Source: Thalassospira sp. MCCC 1A03138 (GTDB lineage Bacteria; Pseudomonadota; Alphaproteobacteria; Rhodospirillales; Thalassospiraceae). Taken from it: a stretch of DNA of 64,000 nucleotides. The DNA is taken from contig NZ_JFJY01000002.1 in NCBI RefSeq assembly GCF_002115785.1, positions 434,001-498,000 on the forward strand, given 5' to 3'. Below the pieces are notes generated by a model. The model was not told where the DNA came from. It was given only the letters and a program-made list of their open reading frames with translations, and did no database searches. A program made the position numbers and the translations under genes. This document shows, piece after piece, positions 52,957 through 61,047 of this stretch. Within the stretch, counting starts at the first letter, position 1, and each line of letters begins with the position of its first letter.

Positions 52957-53559
52957 ATGACTTTGGATATAACAGCAGACGGTGTGATAAAAACCCGCCT
53001 TCAGAACCTCAAACAGGCAACAACCGGCGACCATCAGCACATCGATGACATGGTGATGGAAATGGCACCGTTTGAAAGCCGCGATAACTACGCCCGGTTT
53101 GTCGGGATGCAGTATGTGTTTCACTGCGCTGTAAAAACGCTTTATGACGCCAGTGACCTGAACGCCCTGATACCCGGGCTTTCGATGCGCAGTCGGTTCG
53201 ATCATGTCTGTGCAGATCTTGCAGACCTGCAATGCAGCCTACCTGAAAATACCAAACCATTTCCTGTTCCCCAAACCGGAATGGGTCGTCTGGGATGGTT
53301 ATATGTTTGTGAAGGTTCGTCGCTTGGGGCGGCATTTTTGCTGAAAGCAGCCGGAAATATCGGGCTGAATGCCGAGTTTGGTGCCCGTCACCTGGCTGGG
53401 CACGAAGACGGTCGCGGCAAGCATTGGCGCGAATTTGTTGATCAGGTCAATGGCTTGGCTTTAAGCGCTAAACAAGAACAGGAAGTGATTGATGGTGCTA
53501 TTGCTGCCTTTGACTTTTTCCGAACCCTTTTGATCGAAGATCGCAAGCTTGCCGCATAG
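52957..53559 (+). CDS. hemO: Biliverdin-producing haem oxygenase
   Basis: Cytosolic enzyme that opens haem to biliverdin, CO and free iron. The 200-residue, HemO/PigA-like protein has the proximal ligand His26 in TTGDHQHID (the T-x-x-H-x-x-x-D pattern) and the flexible distal helix YVCEGSSLGAAFL with Gly120 and Gly124. ATG 52957 has AAAGG upstream. It lies 100 bp after hasE on the same strand. Placing it at the end of a has locus links import to haem breakdown; I do not recall a haem oxygenase in the Serratia has operon. Confidence 0.9.
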   Translation: MTLDITADGVIKTRLQNLKQATTGDHQHIDDMVMEMAPFESRDNYARFVGMQYVFHCAVKTLYDASDLNALIPGLSMRSRFDHVCADLADLQCSLPENTKPFPVPQTGMGRLGWLYVCEGSSLGAAFLLKAAGNIGLNAEFGARHLAGHEDGRGKHWREFVDQVNGLALSAKQEQEVIDGAIAAFDFFRTLLIEDRKLAA

Positions 53560-53604
53560 GCGCAAATCCCTTGGTTGAAAGGCTTGCAGAGACAGGATCG
53601 TGAC

Positions 53605-53633
53605 TTGATTTCTGGCAAAGTCGGCTGTATAAA
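53605..53633 (+). promoter_or_regulatory. Sigma-70-type promoter of the rimP-nusA-infB operon
   Basis: TTGATT (53605-53610), exactly 17 bp, then TATAAA (53628-53633). It lies between hemO and rimP, so the translation operon is expressed independently of the haem locus. Confidence 0.65.
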
Positions 53634-53660
53634 GCCGCCAAGCTTTTTGTAAATTCTGAC

Positions 53661-53697
53661 AAAGAGTGGGCCCTTCGCCCGCTCTTTTGTGCTTTTT
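53661..53697 (+). terminator. Terminator/attenuator-like hairpin in the rimP leader
   Basis: AAAGAGTGGGC and GCCCGCTCTTT form an 11-bp stem (one G-U) with loop CCTTC, followed by T-rich sequence (TTTTGTGCTTTTT region). It lies between the predicted promoter and rimP. It could terminate hemO transcripts, attenuate the rimP-nusA operon, or both; nusA leaders in E. coli also contain terminators. Confidence 0.7.
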
Positions 53698-53715
53698 GGG
53701 GTATGGCATCGCTAT

Positions 53716-54255
53716 ATGGCTGAGCTGATCGGACAACAGTTGAAAGACCCGCTGATGATGCGGATCACGGAGATTATCGAGCCGTCGATCAATGCGCTGG
53801 GTTTCGAACTGGTACGTGTGTCCATGATGGGCAAGGACAGTAATGTCTTGCAGATCATGACAGATCGTGCGGATGGCAACGGCAGCATCAATGTTGAAGA
53901 TTGCGCCGAAATCAGCCGTACCGTCTCTGCCCTGATGGATGTCGAGGACCCGATTTCCGGGGCTTATCACCTTGAAGTCAGTTCACCGGGTATTGACCGC
54001 CCGCTGACCCGTGCCAAGGACTTTGATGTCTGGCGCGGGTTCGAGGCAAAGGTCGAGCTGGTGATGGCCCAGAATGGCCGTCGCCGTTTCAGCGGAAAGC
54101 TGGATGGAGTTGAGGATGATGCGGTCGCCCTGATTGTCGATGGCGAACGTGAATTGTTGCCGTTGGCTGATATCGCAAAGTCGAAATTGGTGCTGACGGA
54201 TGAATTGATCGCGCATGTCACCGGCAAGGGCCGGTCTGACGAAAACGCAGAATAG
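53716..54255 (+). CDS. rimP: Ribosome maturation factor RimP
   Basis: Needed for 30S subunit maturation. About 179 residues: an N-terminal domain with IIEPSINALGFELVRVSMM and EDCAEISRTVSALMDVEDPISGAYHLEVSSPGIDRPLTRAKDF, and a C-terminal SH3-like domain (about 90-165). The start is ATG 53716 or a GTG 27 nt upstream; neither has a strong ribosome site. First gene of rimP-nusA-ylxR-infB-rbfA-truB-rpsO-pnp. Confidence 0.95.
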   Translation: MAELIGQQLKDPLMMRITEIIEPSINALGFELVRVSMMGKDSNVLQIMTDRADGNGSINVEDCAEISRTVSALMDVEDPISGAYHLEVSSPGIDRPLTRAKDFDVWRGFEAKVELVMAQNGRRRFSGKLDGVEDDAVALIVDGERELLPLADIAKSKLVLTDELIAHVTGKGRSDENAE

Positions 54256-54264
54256 AGGTTGGAT

Positions 54265-55824
54265 ATGGAAGCAACTTCGGGAATGCCGCGGCCGGAACTT
54301 TTGCAGGTTGCAGATGCCGTTGCCCGTGAAAAGGGCATTGATCGTGATGAAGTTCTTGGCGCAATGGAACAGGCCATCCAAAAGGCCGGCCGTTCCAGAT
54401 ATGGCCACGAGCATGACATCCGTGCCCATATCGACCGTAAAACCGGTGAAATCAAGCTGGCCCGTTTCATCGAGGTCACGGATGATATCGAAAACGACTT
54501 CACCCAGATGTCGCTGGAACAGGCGCGTATTCGCAACGAAAATATCCAGCTTGGTGAATTCCTGATTGATCCGCTGCCGCCGATCGATTTCGGACGTATT
54601 GCTGCGCAGACCGCAAAACAGGTTATCGTGCAGAAGGTCCGTGATGCGGAACGTGAACGTCAGTTCGAAGAATATAAAGACCGTGCCGGTGAAGTGATCA
54701 ACGGCGTCGTCAAACGAGTCGAGTTTGGTAATGTTCTGGTCGACATGGGCCGTGCAGAAGCCATTCTGCGCCGCGAAGAACTGATCCCGCGTGAAACTGT
54801 CCGTCAGGGTGATCGCGTTCGTGCGCTGATCCTTGATGTGCGTCGCGAACAGCGTGGGCCGCAGATCTTCCTGTCGCGTACCCATCCGACTTTCATGGCA
54901 AAACTGTTTGCCCAGGAAGTTCCGGAAATCTACGACGGTATTATCGAAATCAAATCGGTTGCCCGTGATCCGGGGTCGCGCGCCAAGATTTCCGTTCAGT
55001 CGTCGGATAACTCGATCGACCCGGTCGGGGCATGTGTCGGTATGCGTGGTTCGCGCGTGCAGGCTGTTGTTGGCGAACTTCAGGGCGAAAAAATCGACAT
55101 CATCCAGTGGTCGGAAGACCCGGCAACCTTCGTTGTGAACGCATTGGCTCCGGCCGAGGTCACCAAGGTTGTTCTTGATGAAGAAACCAATCGTATCGAG
55201 GTTGTCGTTCCCGACGATCAGCTGAGCCTGGCCATTGGCCGTCGTGGTCAGAATGTGCGTCTGGCGTCCCAGCTGACCGGATGGGATATCGATATCCTGA
55301 CCGAGGAAGACGAAAGCGAACGTCGCCAGGAAGAAGCCCGTAAGCGGGCTGATATGTTCATCAAGGCACTTGATGTTGATGAAGTCATTGCCCATCTTCT
55401 GGTCGCCGAAGGCTTTACCTCGATCGAGGAAGTCGGTTACGTGCCGTTGGCCGAACTGGCAGAGATCGAAGGTTTCGAAGAAGAAATCGCCGAAGAGCTG
55501 CGCACGCGCGCTCGTAACTTCCTTGCCGAAGAAGCCGAACGTCTTCAGAAGCGTCGTGAAGAGCTTAAGGTTGCCGATGACCTCGTCGAATTTGGCGGAC
55601 TGTCGCTGGCCGTTGTTGTTCGCCTGGGCGAGAACGATGTCAAAACCCTTGAGGACTTCGCGGATCTCGCAAGCGACGAGCTGATCGAATATGTCGGTGA
55701 TGCGGACAACATGACCATGGATCAGGCCAATGACCTGATCATGGACGCGCGTCGTCAGCTTGGCTGGTTCGAAGGACTTGAAGAAGAAGTTTCCGAAGAT
55801 GCCGAAGAAGGCGAAGACGCCTGA
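54265..55824 (+). CDS. nusA: Transcription termination/antitermination factor NusA
   Basis: RNA polymerase elongation factor of 519 residues: N-terminal polymerase-binding domain (about 1-125), S1 domain (about 135-200, GEVINGVVKRVEFGNVLVDMG), two KH domains (about 230-345, GMRGSRVQAVVGELQGEKIDI and AIGRRGQNVRLASQL), and C-terminal helix-hairpin-helix-type repeats ending in an acidic tail. ATG 54265 has AGAGG 6 nt upstream, 9 nt after the rimP stop. Confidence 0.97.
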   Translation: MEATSGMPRPELLQVADAVAREKGIDRDEVLGAMEQAIQKAGRSRYGHEHDIRAHIDRKTGEIKLARFIEVTDDIENDFTQMSLEQARIRNENIQLGEFLIDPLPPIDFGRIAAQTAKQVIVQKVRDAERERQFEEYKDRAGEVINGVVKRVEFGNVLVDMGRAEAILRREELIPRETVRQGDRVRALILDVRREQRGPQIFLSRTHPTFMAKLFAQEVPEIYDGIIEIKSVARDPGSRAKISVQSSDNSIDPVGACVGMRGSRVQAVVGELQGEKIDIIQWSEDPATFVVNALAPAEVTKVVLDEETNRIEVVVPDDQLSLAIGRRGQNVRLASQLTGWDIDILTEEDESERRQEEARKRADMFIKALDVDEVIAHLLVAEGFTSIEEVGYVPLAELAEIEGFEEEIAEELRTRARNFLAEEAERLQKRREELKVADDLVEFGGLSLAVVVRLGENDVKTLEDFADLASDELIEYVGDADNMTMDQANDLIMDARRQLGWFEGLEEEVSEDAEEGEDA

Positions 55825-55843
55825 GGGCTGATCGGAGGACGCC

Positions 55844-56434
55844 ATGTCGCACCGTAAAGGCGGCAAGGTAGCCGAGGTTCCGGAACGCCGGTGTATCGTC
55901 ACCGGCGAAGTCCGGCCTAAGGAAGACCTTCTCAGGGTTGTGATCGGACCGGATGATTCGGTTGTTCCCGACCTTGAGGAACGGTTGCCTGGACGGGGAT
56001 TATGGTTGTGCCCGTCGCGGGATGTGATAAATACCGCCTGTGCAAAAAATGCCTTTGCCAAGGCGGCGCGGCAAAAAGTCGTGATTGATCCTGCGCTGGC
56101 AGACCGGATCGAGAAGCTTTTGCTTCAGAAAAGCCTCGATCTGCTGTCGCTTGCGCGCAGAGCCGGTCAGGCGGTTGCCGGTTATGAAAAAGTCCGGGCC
56201 CAGATTGACGAGGGCGCGGCAATGATATTGGCAGCCCGAGATGGTGCTGCGGACGGAAAATCCAAGATCGAGGCGAAAGCCCGGGATCTGCCGATTTATA
56301 CCGTTCTGGATGCTGCCGAGATTGGCGCGGCCTTTGGCCGCGAAAAAGCAGTACATGTGGCTGTTGCGCCAGGTGGACTGGCAAAACAGTTAAGTCGCTC
56401 GCTTAGGCGGCTAGAAGGATTTCGCGCGGTCTGA
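55844..56434 (+). CDS. YlxR (DUF448) RNA-binding protein with L7Ae-like domain
   Basis: A 196-residue two-part protein. The YlxR domain (about 10-90) has [19 protein letters not shown] and [13 protein letters not shown]. The second part (about 95-190) starts [22 protein letters not shown] and resembles ribosomal L7Ae/L30e-type RNA-binding proteins. The pair is separate in Firmicutes (ylxR, ylxQ) and fused in alphaproteobacteria. ATG 55844 has GGAGG upstream. It always sits between nusA and infB; its role is nucleic-acid binding of unclear purpose. Confidence 0.93.
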   Translation: MSHRKGGKVAEVPERRCIVTGEVRPKEDLLRVVIGPDDSVVPDLEERLPGRGLWLCPSRDVINTACAKNAFAKAARQKVVIDPALADRIEKLLLQKSLDLLSLARRAGQAVAGYEKVRAQIDEGAAMILAARDGAADGKSKIEAKARDLPIYTVLDAAEIGAAFGREKAVHVAVAPGGLAKQLSRSLRRLEGFRAV

Positions 56435-56514
56435 AGGCAGGCTTGCGCAGAACGGACAGGACAGGACAGGCAAAGGATGCCGGTCCCGCAGGAAATGAGG
56501 AAGTTGGACGGATT

Positions 56515-59175
56515 ATGAGTGATCGCGATCAGGAGAAGAAACCGCTGAGCCTCAACAGATCGAAACTTGAACTGAGCAAGACGGTCGAGGCTGGGCAGGT
56601 GCGGCAAAGCTTCTCGCATGGACGGTCCAAATCTGTGACTGTCGAAGTGCGTAAGAAGCGGACTTTCGAAAAGAACGAATCCGGCCGCTTCCGTGAAGTG
56701 AAGAAGGATGCGGTTGCTGAACAGCAGCAGCAACCTGCCGCGCCGGCGCCCGCGGCAAAACCCGAACCGGTTGCCAAACCCGAACCGGTTGAAGATCACG
56801 GCAATCTTACCGATAGCGAGCGTGCAGCACGCATGGCTGCCCTGAAAGCAGCCGAAGAGCGCCGCAAGCAGGAAGAAGCCGAAGCTGCCGTACGTGCCGC
56901 TGAGGAAAGCAAGCGCAAGGCAGAAGAAGCCGAACGTCGTAAACAGGAAGAGGCCGAAGCAGCAAAAGCTGCTGCGGCAGAAACCCCTGTGCTGGAAAAG
57001 GATGCCCCGGTTTCTGTAGAAGAAGTCGAGAAAGCCCTTGAAGCATCGACGACCAAAGGCAAATCCAAACCGAAGCCTGCTGCTGTTGCCAAGAAACAGG
57101 AAGAAATCATTCCTGGCGAACCGGCAGAACCGCTGGTTCCGGAAGAACGCCGTCGTGCCGATCCGTCCACCGTCAAGCCGAAAAGCCGCAAGGAACTGGA
57201 CGAGGAAGAAGCCCGTACCGCAGCCGCACGCAAACGCGCCGAAGAAGAAGCTCTTGGCCGTGCCGCGCGTACGAAGGGTGACGAAGGTCGCCGTCGTGGC
57301 AAGCTTTCGATCAATAATGCGATGACCGGTGACGAAGGTGGCCGTCGTCGTTCGATGGCCTCGATCAAGCGTCAGCAGGCAAAAGCAAAGGCCCGTATGC
57401 AGGGTCAGCAGAAGCCGAAAGAGAAAATCGTGCGTGATGTTATCGTTCCGGACGTTATTACCGTTCAGGAACTTGCCAACCGTATGGCTGAACGTGCTGC
57501 CGACGTCATCAAGTGCCTGATGGGCCTTGGCGTTATGGCAACCATCAACCAAAGCCTTGATCCCGATACCGCACAGCTGGTTGTCGAGGAATTCGGCCAC
57601 AAGATGAAACGCGTTTCGGATGCCGATGTTGAAGAAGCGCTGGTCAGTGCCGTTGACAACGAAGATCAGCTGATCGGTCGTCCGCCGGTTGTGACCGTCA
57701 TGGGGCACGTTGACCATGGTAAAACCTCGTTGCTTGATGCCCTGCGCAAAACTGACGTTGTCAGTGGCGAAGCTGGCGGCATCACCCAGCATATCGGTGC
57801 CTATCAGGTGACGATGGAAACCGGATCGAAGATTACCTTCATCGATACCCCGGGCCACGCTGCCTTCACGGAAATGCGTTCGCGCGGTGCCAAGGTTACC
57901 GACATCGTCGTTCTGGTTGTTGCTGCTGACGACTCGGTCATGCCGCAGACGATCGAAGCCATCAGCCATGCGAAAGCAGCCGGTGTGCCGATGATCATCG
58001 CGATCAACAAGATCGACAAACCGGGTGCAAACCCGTCGAAGGTTAAAACCGAACTGCTTCAGCACGAAGTCGTCGTCGAGGAAATGGGCGGTGAAGTTCA
58101 GTGTCTTGAAGTTTCCGCCAAACAGGGCCTTGGCCTGACCGAGCTGGAAGAAGCCATTCTGCTTCAGGCCGAGGTTCTTGACCTTAAAGCCAACCCGGCA
58201 CGTGTTGCTGACGGTGTTGTCGTTGAAGCCCGCATGGAAAAAGGTCGCGGCCCGGTTGCCACGGTTCTGGTTCAGCGCGGTACGCTTAAAAACGGTGATA
58301 TCTTTGTTACGGGTGCCGAGTGGGGCCGCGTTCGTGCGTTGGTCAACGATCATGGCGTTCGCATCGAAGAAGCTATTCCGGGCATGCCGGTCGAAGTAAC
58401 CGGTCTGAACGGTGTGCCGTCTGCCGGTGATGACTTCGTCGTTGTCGAAAACGAAGCCAAAGCGCGTGAGATTTCCGACTATCGTCAGCGTCGCATCCGC
58501 GAAACGCAGGCTGCTGCGATGAAGAAATCGGCACTTGAGAACATGTTCTCGAGCTCGGGCGACGTCAAGGAACTGCCGATCCTTATTAAAGGTGACGTGC
58601 AGGGTTCTGTCGAAGCGCTTATTGGTACCCTGCAGAAGCTGGGTAACGAGGAAGTCAGTGTACGCGTCCTGCATAGTGGCGTTGGCGGGATCAACGAGTC
58701 CGATGTCACGCTGGCGCGTGCGTCAAATGCGCTGATCATCGGCTTTAACGTGCGTGCCAACCAGCAGGCCCGTGAACAGTCCCGTCGCGACAATGTCGAC
58801 ATTCGTTATTATTCGATCATCTATGATGTTGCAGACGACATCAAAAAGATGCTGTCGGGCATGCTGTCGCCGGAAGTTCGCGAGAAGTTCCTGGGGTACG
58901 CAGAAATCCGCGACATCTTTACCATCTCGGGCAACAAGATTGCCGGTTGTATGGTTACCGAGGGTACCGTCAAGCGTGGTGCGGGTGTTCGCCTGCTTCG
59001 CGACAACGTGGTGATCCATTCGGGCGAGCTGTCGACACTGCGTCGCTTCAAGGATGAAGTAAAAGAAGTCCGCGAGGGCTATGAATGTGGCATGTCATTC
59101 GCCAAGTATAATGACCTGCAGGTCGGCGATATGATCGAGTGCTTCGAGCAGGAGGAAATCGCTGTCGAACTTTAA
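56515..59175 (+). CDS. infB: Translation initiation factor IF-2
   Basis: GTPase that brings initiator tRNA to the 30S subunit. 886 residues: a short N-terminal IF2-associated region ([21 protein letters not shown]), a long low-complexity Ala/Glu/Lys/Arg stretch (about 60-300), an IF2_N domain, the G domain with [15 protein letters not shown] (G1), DTPGHAAF (G3) and NKIDKPGA (G4), and then domains II, III and the C-terminal fMet-tRNA-binding domain ending AVEL. The open frame begins earlier (56443), but ATG 56515 gives the family N-terminus [11 protein letters not shown]. Confidence 0.97.
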   Translation: MSDRDQEKKPLSLNRSKLELSKTVEAGQVRQSFSHGRSKSVTVEVRKKRTFEKNESGRFREVKKDAVAEQQQQPAAPAPAAKPEPVAKPEPVEDHGNLTDSERAARMAALKAAEERRKQEEAEAAVRAAEESKRKAEEAERRKQEEAEAAKAAAAETPVLEKDAPVSVEEVEKALEASTTKGKSKPKPAAVAKKQEEIIPGEPAEPLVPEERRRADPSTVKPKSRKELDEEEARTAAARKRAEEEALGRAARTKGDEGRRRGKLSINNAMTGDEGGRRRSMASIKRQQAKAKARMQGQQKPKEKIVRDVIVPDVITVQELANRMAERAADVIKCLMGLGVMATINQSLDPDTAQLVVEEFGHKMKRVSDADVEEALVSAVDNEDQLIGRPPVVTVMGHVDHGKTSLLDALRKTDVVSGEAGGITQHIGAYQVTMETGSKITFIDTPGHAAFTEMRSRGAKVTDIVVLVVAADDSVMPQTIEAISHAKAAGVPMIIAINKIDKPGANPSKVKTELLQHEVVVEEMGGEVQCLEVSAKQGLGLTELEEAILLQAEVLDLKANPARVADGVVVEARMEKGRGPVATVLVQRGTLKNGDIFVTGAEWGRVRALVNDHGVRIEEAIPGMPVEVTGLNGVPSAGDDFVVVENEAKAREISDYRQRRIRETQAAAMKKSALENMFSSSGDVKELPILIKGDVQGSVEALIGTLQKLGNEEVSVRVLHSGVGGINESDVTLARASNALIIGFNVRANQQAREQSRRDNVDIRYYSIIYDVADDIKKMLSGMLSPEVREKFLGYAEIRDIFTISGNKIAGCMVTEGTVKRGAGVRLLRDNVVIHSGELSTLRRFKDEVKEVREGYECGMSFAKYNDLQVGDMIECFEQEEIAVEL

Positions 59176-59192
59176 GACGGTGGATTGACGAT

Positions 59193-59612
59193 ATGGCGAA
59201 GCAACCGGCCAAAGCACCAAGTCAGCGACAGTTGCGCGTGGCGGAGGAAATCCGCCAAGCCCTGTCGCAGGCACTTGAGCGCGGAGATATTTATGACCCG
59301 GACCTGACCCGGCGCCCGGTAACCATTACCGGTGTCAGTTTGAGCCCGGATATGCGCAATGCGATGGTATCCTTTACGCCGCTTGGCGGGGGCGAGGCGG
59401 AAACCTCGCTTAAGGCGCTAACGCGGCAGAAGGGCCATTTGCGTACCCATGTGGCGCGTACGGTTCATATGAAATACGTACCGGCATTGCGTTTTGTGGA
59501 AGACAAAAGTTTCGATGTCGCCGACCATATCGGTGCCCTCCTGCGTGACCCGCATGTCGCACAGGATCTTGCGGCGGACCGGTCGGACGACCATGAGAAT
59601 GAGGACGACTGA
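59193..59612 (+). CDS. rbfA: Ribosome-binding factor A
   Basis: Cold-shock and 16S rRNA maturation factor of 139 residues with the KH-like fold. QRQLRVAEEIRQALSQAL, VTITGVSLSPDMRNAMVSFTPLG and MKYVPALRFVEDKSFDVADHI are the conserved strands. ATG 59193 follows infB by 17 nt. Its stop shares a base with the truB start. Confidence 0.95.
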   Translation: MAKQPAKAPSQRQLRVAEEIRQALSQALERGDIYDPDLTRRPVTITGVSLSPDMRNAMVSFTPLGGGEAETSLKALTRQKGHLRTHVARTVHMKYVPALRFVEDKSFDVADHIGALLRDPHVAQDLAADRSDDHENEDD

Positions 59613-60538
59613 TGGCGCGTCGGCGTCGCGGTAGAAGCATCAATGGCTGGCTGGCAGTCGACAAGCCCCTGGAAATCACCTCTTCGACGGTGGTCAATCA
59701 GGTGCGTCGTCTGCTTGATGCGGCAAAGGCCGGTCACGGCGGGACACTTGACCCATTGGCGAGTGGTGTCCTGCCTATTGCATTTGGCGAGGCGACAAAA
59801 ACGGTTGCCTATGTCATGGATGGCAGCAAAAGTTATCGTGTGACGCTGAAATTCGGCGAAGCACGCAGTACCGACGATGCCGAGGGCGAAGTTACGGCCA
59901 CCTCGGATCATCGTCCGGATGCAGACGAAATAAAGGCCGTGCTGGGTGAGTTTATTGGTGAAATCCAGCAGGTGCCGCCAAAGTTTTCGGCGATCAAGGT
60001 TAATGGCAAGCGTGCCTATGATCTTGCCCGTCGCGATGAAGACGTGGTGCTTAAACCGCGTCCGATTCTGATCAAGGATCTTCGACTGGTCGATATGCCG
60101 GATCGCGATCATGCCGTTCTCGAAGTTGTTTCGGGCAAAGGGGCATATATGCGGTCTTTGGCGCGCGATATTGCGCTGCGCCTTGGTTCTGTCGGCCATA
60201 TATCCGCCCTTCGCCGCACGTCGGCGGGGCCGTTTCCTGAAACGAGTTCCATTCCGCTTGCGGAGTTGCTTGAAATGGATCCGGATGCGGTGTTGGAGAA
60301 ATTGCTTCCGGTCGAGACCGCGCTGGACGACATCCCGGCGCTGGCCCTGACCGAAGTCGAGGCGCAGCGGCTATCGAGTGGGCAACCTGTCGGGTTGTTG
60401 CCGGTGGCAAAACGCAGTGCCCTCGAAATTCCCGTCGTGCAGGACGATATCGTCTGCGCCATGCTCCATGACCGCGCGGTTGCGTTGGCGGAGATAAGTG
60501 GTGGCGAAATCCGGCCTGTACGTGTTTTTAATCTCTAA
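59612..60538 (+). CDS. truB: tRNA pseudouridine-55 synthase
   Basis: Forms pseudouridine 55 in the T-loop of tRNAs. The 308-residue protein has [14 protein letters not shown], the catalytic Asp in [35 protein letters not shown] and [19 protein letters not shown], plus a C-terminal PUA-like region. It overlaps rbfA by one base (TGATG). Confidence 0.97.
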   Translation: MARRRRGRSINGWLAVDKPLEITSSTVVNQVRRLLDAAKAGHGGTLDPLASGVLPIAFGEATKTVAYVMDGSKSYRVTLKFGEARSTDDAEGEVTATSDHRPDADEIKAVLGEFIGEIQQVPPKFSAIKVNGKRAYDLARRDEDVVLKPRPILIKDLRLVDMPDRDHAVLEVVSGKGAYMRSLARDIALRLGSVGHISALRRTSAGPFPETSSIPLAELLEMDPDAVLEKLLPVETALDDIPALALTEVEAQRLSSGQPVGLLPVAKRSALEIPVVQDDIVCAMLHDRAVALAEISGGEIRPVRVFNL

Positions 60539-60555
60539 AGGCGAAAGGATGCCTG

Positions 60556-60825
60556 ATGTCGATTACTGCTGAACGCAAAGCTGAGCTGATCAAAGAATAC
60601 GCTCAGAAAGACGGTGACACCGGTTCCCCCGAAGTCCAGGTTGCAATCCTGACCGAGCGGATCAAGAACCTGACCGAACACATGAAAGAACATAACCACG
60701 ACTTCCACAGCCGTCGTGGTCTTCTCATGATGGTTGGCCAGCGCCGTCGTCTGCTGAAGTACCTGCAGCGCAAAGACCAGTCGCGTTACGAGACCGTTAT
60801 CGAACGCCTCGGTATTCGCCGCTGA
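60556..60825 (+). CDS. rpsO: 30S ribosomal protein S15
   Basis: The 89-residue primary 16S rRNA-binding protein. [45 protein letters not shown] and [21 protein letters not shown] cover the whole standard sequence. AAAGGA lies 6 nt before the ATG. A strong terminator follows, then the pnp leader, the conserved rpsO-pnp arrangement. Confidence 0.98.
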   Translation: MSITAERKAELIKEYAQKDGDTGSPEVQVAILTERIKNLTEHMKEHNHDFHSRRGLLMMVGQRRRLLKYLQRKDQSRYETVIERLGIRR

Positions 60826-60834
60826 TATCGAACT

Positions 60835-60872
60835 GCGGCGGAGGTGGTTGATCCCCTCCGCCGTCGTTTTTT
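60835..60872 (+). terminator. Rho-independent terminator after rpsO
   Basis: CGGCGGAGG and CCTCCGCCG form a 9-bp stem around a 10-nt loop and are followed by a run of seven Ts at 60866-60872. Confidence 0.93.
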
Positions 60873-60939
60873 TAATGTCCCGAGCGGATCGGGAAACACG
60901 GGGAAGCAGGGTCGGATGGGCCGACCTCTTTGCTTGGTC

Positions 60940-61018
60940 CGGACCCATTAATTATGCAGCTTTTATGAAAGCCTCATAATTAATGTGTTCGGAACTCGTG
61001 TATGACTATCCGGGTCCG
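60940..61018 (+). promoter_or_regulatory. Long hairpin in the pnp leader
   Basis: CATTAATTATG (60946-60956) pairs perfectly with CATAATTAATG (60975-60985); inside, GCTTT pairs with AAAGC around TATG. Outside, CGGACCC (60940-60946) can pair with GGGTCCG (61012-61018). E. coli pnp is autoregulated through an RNase III-cut leader hairpin; a similar role is inferred here. Confidence 0.6.
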
Positions 61019-61047
61019 CTGAAGGTTTGTAAGAGGAAGAGAAAATA

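Noticed and set aside
44032-53716. Integrase, transposase or flanking direct repeats marking the has region as a mobile element
   Set aside because: None was seen at either border; the insertion idea rests only on gene order.
53983-56061. A 692-codon open frame on the minus strand opposite rimP and nusA
   Set aside because: It lies entirely antisense to well-recognised genes, its product shows no known domain, and long antisense frames are expected where coding DNA has strong codon bias.
56296-58674. A 792-codon open frame on the minus strand opposite infB
   Set aside because: It is antisense to IF-2; the Phe/Gly-rich product mirrors the Lys/Glu-rich low-complexity part of infB and is not a real protein.
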